A DNA stretch of 64,000 nt from Orobanche coerulescens. Its lineage: Eukaryota > Streptophyta > Magnoliopsida > Lamiales > Orobanchaceae. This document shows positions 45,971 to 57,500 of the stretch, piece after piece. How positions within the stretch are numbered: the stretch's first letter is position 1; each line of letters opens with the position of its first letter. Under the pieces are notes generated by a model. It saw nothing but the letters and a program-made list of their open reading frames with translations, was not told the origin of the DNA and searched no databases. Location of the stretch: positions 141,552,858 through 141,616,857 of the forward strand of contig CM065812.1 in assembly GCA_033398695.1 (NCBI GenBank), written 5' to 3'. A program made the position numbers and the translations under genes.

Positions 45971-48876
45971 TGTAATATCCGACTGTAATTTTCCATTTTT
46001 ACCTGTCGTTGTATTATTCGGATAATCTGATTATTATGAATCGTTGCATTTAGTATTATGTTGAAGTATTATATATTTGAACTTCATATCGTTGTTATTT
46101 CATTTCATACGTGATGATTTGATGTTAATTAGAGAGTTGCATTTTTGAATTTTTCTGTTGATGTAACGTACGCTACGTAGTATGATTAACGTACGTTAAT
46201 CTTGTGCCTTAACGTACGTAATGCCTTGTCTGTTGCGTACGCTAAGAAGGAATCTGACATCAGTTGACTTCAACACGTGAACTTGTTATCCGTTGGCATG
46301 CATGTGGGTGACGTCTGAGCTGTCGTGTCGGCCAGAGTCAACTTTTATTAGCATGCGAAGCCCCTTTCCATTAGCGTGCGCTAATGGCCTGCAAATTTAA
46401 GACAGTAGCCACTGTAAGCCACTTGCGTACGTAATATTAACCGGTTAGCGTACGTAAGTGTGTTAGCGTACGCTAAAGCTTCCCGATAGCGGGCGCTAAG
46501 TCTGCACAGTCTATTTATAGGACCAGCCTGTTTTTCATTTCTTCACAACTCTAAACCGATTTTCTCTCTATATATCGTCCCTCTGCACTCCCAAATCGAT
46601 ATCAACCTCCTCCAACTTGCTTTTAAGCCTTAAATCTTGGAATGGAGCTCATTTCCTTGAAGATTAGAAGGTGTTAATGAGATTGGATTGTACTTTCTCG
46701 TAGTGTTGAGGTTGTTCTTTGTTTCTGGAGGTAGGTGCACTTTCTTCTCTGTATTGTTTTCATATGTTGATGTTAGTAACGAATTATACTTCACCTAGAG
46801 ATAGATTAATCAAGTAAAACATAGTTTTAATCCAACTTTTTGAACACTTTTGATGAATATGATAAATGAGGGTTTGAGATGGATGTATTCTTGATGATAT
46901 AGTGATATTAACCATGTTGTAACTATCATACTCATCTTGCTGGACGAATTTAGCTCAGTAGAACATCTTTGAATCGGTTAACCTCACCATAGTTGGATTT
47001 AAACAATAAAATTGATATCATAAAGTGTTTAAACACCATTTTTTTGTATTTAATTACCTTGGGAAGAACTTGGCAATGTTAGAAGTAGGAGAATGTTCTC
47101 TTGTTCAGAATTCTTGATAGTTATAACCTCCTTTTTGTTTCATTGACAAAACTTTGAGAATTGATAAGGATATTTGTGAAAACAACAATAACTTCTTATT
47201 AACCGGATGTGTTGATAACCTAAGAATATGTTTGATCATCTTGTGGTGTTCTTAAGGTAGTGAACTCATAAATGATCTTAATGAATCCTCCAGGTTTATA
47301 AGAATGATTTTGATAACCTTCATGATCATGGTGTAATCTCATAACTAATATGACCTTATTGTAAGCTTAATATTCAATTTAGATGAGATGTGTTGATGAA
47401 CATAATTGTGCAGATTTTTCCTTTCAACATTGTAATGTTTTGGAAAGTGTAAACAACATAAGATGATATTGACAACATAAGTGGTTGTTTAACATGTTCT
47501 TGATAAAATTCTTATTTATGAAGAATCATATGAACATTCGGTAAAAGTATTGTGAACCAATTTTATGGTTGAGAATTAGGTAAAAAGAATTATTGGTATA
47601 AGACTTCGATATTTTGAGATAGCGAAACTATTCTAATGGATTGTAGGGTGTCGTCTTACTAATCCTATATTGATAATTATACGAATATGTTATTGAGTAA
47701 AATGTATTTCGTTTAAGGTTGATTGTTCGAGTAAACGATATTAGTCGAGGACCGTTCGTTCATTTCGACAAGAAGAAGATTATTCTCGTCTCCGTATTGA
47801 GGCAAGTTATCTTGCTTGGTTATAATGATGATTAGATTCTTGTGATGTTTATACATTTCATGTGTATGAAATGTTTATGAAATGTTTGTCGTGATTTGAT
47901 ATTGTCTTTGACGTTATTCCGTTTCCGTCATTGGGGTTGCATTCCCAAGTACATCGCTTTGAATCATTGATCTCGTTGGTCCTTATTGTCACTTCGGTGA
48001 GTTTTCTTGATTCTTAATCGGATATGTATTTCGTTGAATTTCGTTGTCATGTTGTATCGTGACATTTCTGGAATCATATCTGCGTGCCAATTGGATATTA
48101 TGTAGGATTTTTAGCCTGGAACTTGTATAGTCATACGTGGATGTTTCCGTATTGGACTGTGCACACGAGACGTAGTTTGTGAGGCTAATTAGGTACATTT
48201 TCACACGTATATTATGGATTCCGTATACGGGGTGGACATGTACACGGACACATTTCCAGATCGGGCGTACTGTGATGTCCATCTTGAGCCATATTGTTAA
48301 TCGTTCATAGTCCATGTATGATTGGATGTGTTCGACGGTTTGTGACTGATTATTTCATACACCCGAGGGGTATGATTAATAGTCAGGATGTTTCCTTGAG
48401 ATCTATATATGTGAATTGTATAATGTCGGAAGAATTAATTATCATGTATATCTGACCCTGTGTTTTGGGCGAAATACTTGTGTTGTATTTTAGGTCGAGG
48501 CAAAGGCAAGGCATGGGAAGAGCATGTTGACGACGAAGGGTTCGAAGGTTACTAGTTCGGGGCCCCCAAATCATTTGTTATCCGGTTATGTTAAACCGTG
48601 TTATGTTATTTTATTTCCGCTTCATTTAAATTACTATCTGGTTGTATTGGTATTTGAAGTATATTCCATTTTCATATGGTTTAAACTTGTATTTCGGATC
48701 ATGTGTATCATAAGGCCGTTGGCCATATTTTTAATAAAACTCCTAATCGGAGTAATGGCTATTTATTGTGGTTCGGTATCACAAGTAATACTTATTTAAT
48801 CTGTTTTTGGATATCGCCTGGTGGGTCCCAGTGTGGGGTCCACGACACTATAATAGACGCCTTTTGGGGTGTTACA
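45971..48876 (+). repeat. Gypsy B 3' LTR, complete
   Basis: The LTR is 2906 bp, TGTAATATCC to GGGGTGTTACA, and aligns along its whole length with 2202-5109. The palindrome cluster lies at about 46160-46525 with its TATA box at about 46508-46518. It ends the retrotransposon stack; the following bases agttt should be one half of a target duplication whose partner is outside the window. Confidence 0.93.
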
Positions 48877-50311
48877 AGTTTGGTATTTGGTAGAAAAAAT
48901 GTATTATTTAGTTTAAATTGTAAAATTACATTTTTATCCTTGTTATATTATATACTATATACATTTAAATAAAAAAATTTTATTTTATTTTTTATTTTCG
49001 AACTTTAAATAATAATTTTGATTTTTATTTTTTATTTTCGAACTAATTTTATTTTTTATTTTCGAACTTTAAATAAAAAATTTCGATTTTATTTTTTATT
49101 TTCGAACTAATTTTATTTTTTATTTTCGAACTTTAAATAAAAATTTTCGATTTTTATTTTTTATTTTCGAACTTTAAATAAAAATTTTCGATTTTTAGTT
49201 TTTATTTACAAACTTTAAAAAAAAATTTCGATTTTTATTTTTTATTTTCGAACTAATTTTATTTTTTATTTTCAAACTTTAAATAAAAATATTCGATTTT
49301 TATTTTTTATTTTCAAACTAATTTTATATTTTATTTTCGAACTTTAAATAAAAATTTTCGATTTTTATTTTCGAACTAATTTTATTTTTTATTTTCGAAC
49401 TTTAAATAAAAATTTAAATTTTTAATATTAATATTCCAGATTTAAAAAAAATAAAGGGGTAATATTGGGATTATTGGGTTAAAATGAGCACTGTTCAATC
49501 AAGTTATTTAAACCCATTATTTTGATGAGTTTCGTAACCAAACTTGAACAGTGGAATAGTAAAGTACTTGAGATTAAAACCGGGTCAAGAAATTAACGAA
49601 ATATGACTGCTAAACGTTAATTTCGACAAATTAATTTATCCTAACTTATCGAATCATAACTACCAAACGAGCCACGAGCATACTTGTAACACATGTTTGC
49701 ATGTGCCACCGTGTAAAGGTGCCTTATCATTTTTGTGCTGATAACTATAGACATGGATGGCAAAAGATGATAAGGACAGATATGAGGGGCATTTTCGGAA
49801 CTAAAAACCTCGAAGTTCGTGGTCCCACGTGGCTACACCATGCGTTATGTTCCTAGAAAAGGACAAATCTATTAACGTAATCCAACCCTCTCTCTCCCAT
49901 CTATCAGTCCGTCTCTCAAAGGCCCAAAGCAATTCAGCGTAATTGTATTTTGAAAAATGATAGAATCACGACAGTTATATTTGATTGTTGTGCACCATTG
50001 GTTAAGTAGGTGATAAGGTAGGTGATAAAATAATAATAAATTTAATAATAAATATGTAATGAGATGGTGTATCGTAAAATTTGATTGTATAAATTAATTT
50101 TAAATATGATATTATTATTACATTTTCACGTAATTTTAATAATATATTACAATTGGGCTTTTAATACCATATATCACCGTACTCATCTTGTCTGTACATA
50201 TTATAAATGCTTTCTTACATTTAAAGCTCCCAAAAGAAATCTTAATCCGTTGTCGGTGATTAATACAAATTCTTGGAATCAGAGTTCTGAGAAGGGGAAA
50301 AGTTAAAAGAG
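48877..50311. other. Region between the gypsy LTR and the NAT gene, probable promoter and 5'UTR
   Basis: The first part is an AT-rich minisatellite (listed separately). The remaining 900 bp are not repetitive within the window. A CT-rich stretch at 49886-49922 (CCTCTCTCTCCCATC) is the kind of sequence common near plant transcription starts. No coding frame was recognised. Confidence 0.5.
48960..49415. repeat. AT-rich minisatellite
   Basis: About ten degenerate units built from TTTTATTTTTTATTTTCGAAC followed by TTTAAATAAAAATTTTCGAT are joined head to tail, with single and double forms alternating. Confidence 0.88.
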
Positions 50312-51535
50312 ATGGTGGAGACGGGGAGTCACAACCACCACCAGACACCGTCGAATTATGCGCCGCCGCCTCCGTCAGTGGCTCCTCCTCTAGGTTCCGC
50401 CAGAGGCCCTCTTTTCCCTCCGGCGGAACAGCTCCTTCAGCTTCATTACTGCATCCACTCCAATCCTTCTTGGGGTGAGTAGTTTTTCTCCTTTTATTCC
50501 CTGGCACATGTACGTGTGTGTGTGTGTGTGTGTATAGTTCGTTGATTTTCGACTCAATTAAACATGTTTGTGATGTTATCTTTTAATTTGGTTATTTGTT
50601 TTCATGTTTTGGGTTTCATCTTAATATTTATCAATATTTAGGAATATACTTTTGGGAAGAATGGAGAATCAGTCCGTTAAATTTGTCGCTCTGTTCTATT
50701 TAATATATTATTAATATTATATTGATGGGATGGGGTAAACCTTTTTTACAAATTTGCAATGGGGAGAAAAGAATTATTTTTGTTGTATATAATATTATTT
50801 TTCTTATTTTTACTGAACAATATGGACAAAATGCATCTAACCGTAAAATATATATTTTGTAATTGAGAAACCTAATTTTATAAGCCTAATTAAATTGAGC
50901 CGCCTACCTAATAAATTCAGATTATGTTTGATTTATCCTTTGAAATGTCTATGCCAATTGTGATATTTTTCTAACATGCGCCGCCTAACTTTAGATACCT
51001 AATTATTTATATAATTATAAAGTTGAAGGTGGAAAAAATGTGGAGTTCGAGTTATTACCTATTTGAAATTTCGAATTTATTTTACGCATACGTCAAATTG
51101 TGAACAAATTTGCCTCATCATCTAACAGTCTAACTTGTTACAGTACTAGTTTGAGTTTAATTTTAATTATAATTATAATCAAATAATTATATGATATTTT
51201 CTGTTTTAAATGTTTTTATTTATTTTTTACAATGATTTTATTTATTTTTTAAAATGATTTCAACTAGAGATGTTAAACGGGCTCGGGCCCGTAGGGCTGG
51301 CCCGTTTAACCCGCCAAAAAACCGGGTTAGGGCCGATATTTCCTAGCCCGTTTAAATCCGGGCTTTTTTGGCCCGGACCGTTTAGCCCGAAGCCCGCTAG
51401 GGCTAGCCCGAAGCCCGATATATTGTTAATTTCAACTTACAGTAATACTATATTTATATAACATATATTAATATTATATATGTAATATATATTAATATTA
51501 TATATAATATATATTATTACTGTATTTGTTAATAT

Positions 51536-51570
<35 letters not shown>

Positions 51571-54500
51571 GTATGTACATAAAAGTGTATTTTTTGTTAT
51601 ATTTATTATAGTATAGTTTTTACTATATATAAAATATATTGTTACTTTTTTTTATGAGTTATAAAAAATAAAAAATAGATTTTTTAAATATTTAGCCCGT
51701 TTAGCCCGTTTAGCCCGAAACCCGTTAGGGTTAGGGTTAGGGCCGATATTTCCTAGCCCGTTTAAATCCGGGTTTTTTTGACCCGGACCGTTTAACCCGA
51801 AGCCCGCTAGGGCTAGCCCGGAACCGCTAGGGCTAGCCCGTTTAACATCTCTAATTTCAACACATTAGCAAGATGCTTCCATTACAAAAACATTCTCAAT
51901 CACTCACAAAAATATTATTATTACTATTATTATTTTGTTGTCTTTGTTGTGTTAGAATTATTGTACATATTGTTTTTCAATTTAGTTTAGTTCAGCAAAA
52001 ATTTAATTCAGTTCAGTTTAGTAAATTTCATCCCGAAAGAACAGGGTCTTAAGTCTCATTTGTCTAGCTAATTAGCTTGTTAATTTTTTTATGTATTTAA
52101 TCCGATTTAAGCCCGGGACATTTAATTGCGCCTAATAGACGACATAGGCCCGAAAGTAACCAATTTAAATATGTGTTTGTTTAAAGTAGCTTTTCCTAAC
52201 TTGTTTGTCTAAATTTACATGAGATTTTCTGTAAATATATTTTAATCAGATAATTTCCTTGTGCTGACTATGTCGTTTGAAAATATTTATTCCAAGAAAA
52301 TGTGTCTACGCCTGCTCAATTGGTGCGATTTGTAAAACAGAAACATACGATCTGTATTTCGTAATAGTTGCAACCATTTGACTTTTGCATTATTCAGGTA
52401 CTAACTTTGATCGTGCTTTTTTCTTCTAATATAAAAATTATTCTCAAAATATTTTCTTCTTGTCATTTTTACTAATATATAAAAGAGATTCATGATTAAA
52501 GTTATATATCGAATAGCATGAAAGTCAAACGGTTGCGTCTAATAAGAAATGGAAGGAGTATATGTTAAGAGGGACATTAGTAAGTTTGAAAGATAACTGT
52601 TCTTTTCTTGGGGGTGAGGGGGAGAGGGTTGTTGATTAAGCTAAATCTCAAAGGTGGTGTTTAGGTCTCCCTTGAAAATTAAGATCTTTTTATGGATTCA
52701 TGATATTTGCTGCCTATTTTTGTGAGGCCGTAGATGATGATAGAGTACTTATCCTCGTTTTCAAAGTTAGAAAATTGCAATTTTGGCCCTATATTATTGA
52801 GACCATGACATTTTTGGTCCCATATTGACTTTGGGTCCCACCAGTACTTTTTTTTTTGGCACCTTTTGTCCTACCATAAGTTTTTTTTTTTTCTTTTTCT
52901 TTGGCACTTTTGGAGCTAAAAATGCAAGAATTGATTTTTATGGGAGCCAAATCTATTATATATAAAGTTTATCCCCCTTAATTTAATGTGTAAGGGGGGG
53001 TTGTGCACAAAAATTCTATTATTATATATAAAGCTTATCCCCCTTAATTTAATGTGCAAGGGGGGTTGTGCACAAAAATTAGTACTGTACAACTAATGCA
53101 TTACACACCAAACATAATTTCGTTTTTTATAAACTCACGAATTTACATCTACATATTAAACTCCAAGGAATATAAACAATCGTGTAATGATGGAGTGAAC
53201 ACAAAAGGGTTCCTGAAATCATGCTCTCATAATTGATGAATATGAAGTGTTGCTGAAGTATTAATGCTTGAAGCACTATATAAACCATCCAAAGACGAGA
53301 AAACAACATAGCAAAAAACTACACCAGTTTTGCAGTTTGCCATATAAGCCTCCTGTTACGTTTTCTATTTATATGTAGATAAGAGGTTGTCACTATTTTT
53401 TTATCTTGGTCTACCTTTTCGAATATGGAGTTAAAGACTTGTTGTGGTATTCTTTAAAGATGTTTGTGTGTGCTTTTGACATTAGAGGGTTTGATGTTTG
53501 TATGGAGTTAAAGACTTGCTGTGGTATTCTTTCAAATATGGAGATATGTGATTTGATGTTACTTTCTTTTTTTTGTTCGTTAAAAAACACAAAAACTAAA
53601 TCGAATGATTTTGAGCAGAAACATCAAAGGGTTTGATGTTGTGTTTGATTATTTCGGGTAAGGAGCTACAATGACAGTAGTTTGTGTGAAGATGTGTTCG
53701 TGTTTGGTGGTTGATCTGCAAAATCAGAGAAAAGATGGATGGGAGGCGGATGTTTTTAGGATAGTGATAAAAAATTAGATGTATATCTTGGAATGGATTG
53801 GATCTCATCTTACTCGAATTTTTTTACCCCATTGGTTTTGGGTTTTAATCTGTTGGACTGGATCCAACCGTAGCAAAACAATCTCAAAACACAATGAATT
53901 GATGTCAATAATCAATCGGTGGGTGTTTGCTAAAAGAAATGAAACAAAATGGATTGAAATAAAATGATTGTTTTAAAGTGTACAACTCATGAAAAGCTAA
54001 TGAATGAATATATGCATGTAATAATGGGAAGCTTATGTGAATACTGAGTCGGACCTCCAGTAGTTGGTAAATTTGACACATACATACATTCATCAATGCA
54101 TACATAAACACGTATCACGTATGTATGCAGACACATAGGTACGATATTGGTATACATTGAATAAAGAAGCTGAAAAATATTATAGATACAGCATGGCTGC
54201 ATGGGTATTTTGGTTTATAGGTGGCATTCTTCATTGGAAATTGTTGGGAAAAATAATGTTGTTTTGATAATTACCAAACAAACAAAGCTTGATACAGCAA
54301 GCCAGCATACAACAAGCCCTGTATCGAAAGCCGATCGAAGTTGTCAATCCTGTATCGAAGACCTTCTCATAGCGCCAGCATACAGCAAGCTCTCGCACTA
54401 TCAAGATACAGCAACAAAGTCTTAGTTAAACGCCAAGTATGGAAGCTGTCTCGAATCTCAATACAGCACCCTTCCATACAGCACCGAACTACTCCAATAT

Positions 54501-57500
54501 GCATACAGCATAAATGGATACAGCATTCACATCAAAACAGGACTGAAGACCGTTTGGAAAGGAATCTTTGGTATTCACTAAAGTCAAAGTCCCATTTGAT
54601 AAAGAAGTATTTAAATACTGAAAGGATAAAGTATTTAAATACTGAAGCTGTCAGAGATCTTCAAATCCCGCAATATCCGGATCCTGGTCTATTCAAGTCA
54701 ACTATCAAGTTGTCACGGAATCTTGCTCAACGGATCTATCTCAACGGATATATCCAAGAAGGCTATATATATCCCCAGAGTTTGAAGATCAAATGATGCA
54801 ACCAAGTGAAGAAGCTATTATTATATACATCAGAGCAAAACATATCTCCAGAAGCTTTCTGCAATTCAGATCAAAGAGATATACAGTGCTCAAACAACTT
54901 GAACAGCTATCATCAGCTCAAGAACTTCATATTCAAAGCTGCTGTTCTTACCTGGTTACCTACCTTTTACCTTTGTGTAAAAACTGAGCTCTGTGTGAAC
55001 TCAACAAGTTATTCTGACCTGTGTGGGACGAATAAGGACGAAGCTTTGGAACTGTGTGTGAAGAAGCAAGTCAAGAAGGAAGCTTTAACCAATCTGTGTG
55101 AACGGTTAAAAGCGACAGTCTTTGTATCTATCTGTGTGAACGATACAAGGATAAGTTTGATTATAAATACATAGTTGTGTACGCAGTATTTATAATAAAC
55201 GTTTTACTCCTGTGTGGAGGACCAGTGGACGTAGAGGGGTTTACCTCGAACCACATAAATACTGTGTTATTTACCTTTCGCCGTTACTGTTTTCATAAAC
55301 TGTGATTTATATAAGTATACACTGCAAAACCCTGTACGCACCAAGCTAACAGGAGATTACATCGAGTTGCTGTATCCACAACAACTTACTGTATTTAAGA
55401 CTTCCGCTACGCACTTAGATTTAAAATCAGTACAGTTTGTTGTTTAAACTATTTCCCAAACTGTATTCAGTATACTTAGTGGACCAACAATTGGTATCGG
55501 AGCGGTTGATTCTAAAAAGAATCAGTCGTATTTTTAACTGAATCAGATCCTTAAAAACACTTATTTTCGAAAACAGTCTTTGTATTTCCCATTTTCTAAT
55601 ATGGATACCTTTATGTCAAATAAGATATCTATGTTTCACATTAATGAGTTTGATGACTGGAGAAACAGGATGAAGAACAAACTCAAGAACTTTATTGGAG
55701 AATCAAAAGCTTCACCCGCATCAACAAAGACCGAAGAGTGTCTTCAGGTGGTCACTGACAGTGACTCGTCAGATGATGATCTAGAAGATAGAGCCTACAT
55801 GTGCTCTATGGCCGAAGTTAAAGAGGAAAATGAAGACGGCGATGATGATGAGGTAAGCTCTACCTCAACTATTCCTGTAAACGCATCTCATACCTTTGAA
55901 AATATGTTGAATGAATTTAATAACATTCAAAAGGCCCATGAGATATTGAAAAGAGAAAACATACAGCTTGAAATTTCTAACTTAGAGCTGAAAGAAGAAA
56001 ATGACTTGCTGAAGGATAATTACGAAAATATGTCAGTTGATTGCGAAAACAGCAAAGTCAATTTAGAAAAACTCATGGAGAGCAATCATCAACTTGCTCA
56101 CGATCTAAATGAGACTAAGTCTCATCTTGAAAGCAAGACAAATGATTTGGCTCTACTCGAAGCCAAAGTAAAATCGCTCGAGAAACGTGAAGGAGAATTA
56201 GAGACAATCTTGAATTCTTTCGAGAAATCCTCTAATAGAATGGAAGAGATCCTAAGCACTGGGCAACATGCTCATGATAAATGTGGCTTAGGGTACAACT
56301 CGTTCTCCAACAATGGAAAATCTAGTACGGTATTCGTCAGGAGTGAGGAACCCATTCCTGTATCGAAGGAAATTCCAAATCCTATGAAGGAACCAGTTGC
56401 ACCGCAAACTGCAAAGGCTGCCATTCCGCCACCACAGTCATATTCCAGACAGCGGAATCCTCAGCCACTCAGACCTGTAAGACGCACGCAACAACATGCT
56501 CCCCGAGCATATCAACAGCGCCAACAGTCATTCAGAAGGAAGGATGTACCCAATTATCCAAGGCCCGTACGGCAGTACTCTCAGTACAGCACGCCCAGAT
56601 ATTGGATACAGGAGCCCCGTTATCCATTAAGAAAACAGGTCGCAGCGCAGTATCAGCAACAGATTTGGGAATCCAACTGGAGACCCAGGAGGCAATCTGT
56701 AAGATCTATGAAAATGGCTCCACCTCCGAGACGACAATCATACTGGAATAACAACTATAATTCTCGATTTTTCATTCATTATAATTATCATGATTACAAC
56801 GACTACGTGCCTGTCCCACGTAGATATCGAAATAATGGACCAAAAGTAGCCTACAACAAACCAATTGTTGTCCGGCAAATTTGGGTACCGAAAGGCACTA
56901 TCACACCAGGACCCAAATTTACTTGATTCCTATGCGTCGAATCGGGAAACGCCACACCCAGACTCCCTGTAAGTTTTTATGCTTTTACTCATTAATTAAG
57001 GGGGAATACAGTACGACCCATGAATACAGTGTTAATCCTAAATATTAAGAATTATGATGTAAGAACTCGTCTGCGAACAGTTCATAGGTTGAGTTGTACT
57101 CAACTAGATCACACTGTAAGATTGTGCCTGCGCGCCAATCATAAGTTTAAGATGTAATACACTTCCCTATTAGATGCTATCATTTTAGAACTTGCCTGCG
57201 AGCAGTTCACATTTCTTTCAGATTAAGTGCTGAAGACCAGATCATTTGACAGAAGATCAAGAAGTCTGCTCAAGACTTTATCAAAAAGAAAGGGAAACTG
57301 TTGGGAAAATCATCTCCTGTATCGAAGTCCTCCCAAATTACAAACAAGTGGTTATCGAAAAAGTAGGGGAAATTGTTTTAGCTTGAAGAGGTTTTGGCAT
57401 CAAAGCTTTGGTATGATCAAGAAGTTTTGAAAATTATCAAAAAGGGGGAAATTGTTGGGAAAAATAATGTTGTTTTGATAATTACCAAACAAATAAAGCT

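Noticed and set aside
50136..50507. Minus-strand 123-codon frame over NAT exon 1
   Set aside because: It is the antisense of the Pro-rich exon 1; the plus strand has the family motif and a proper splice donor.
54341..54796. A 151-codon frame in the gag-only element (and 57552-58112)
   Set aside because: Both lie in the two LTR copies, with different lengths because of small indels; the sequence shows no protein-like conservation.
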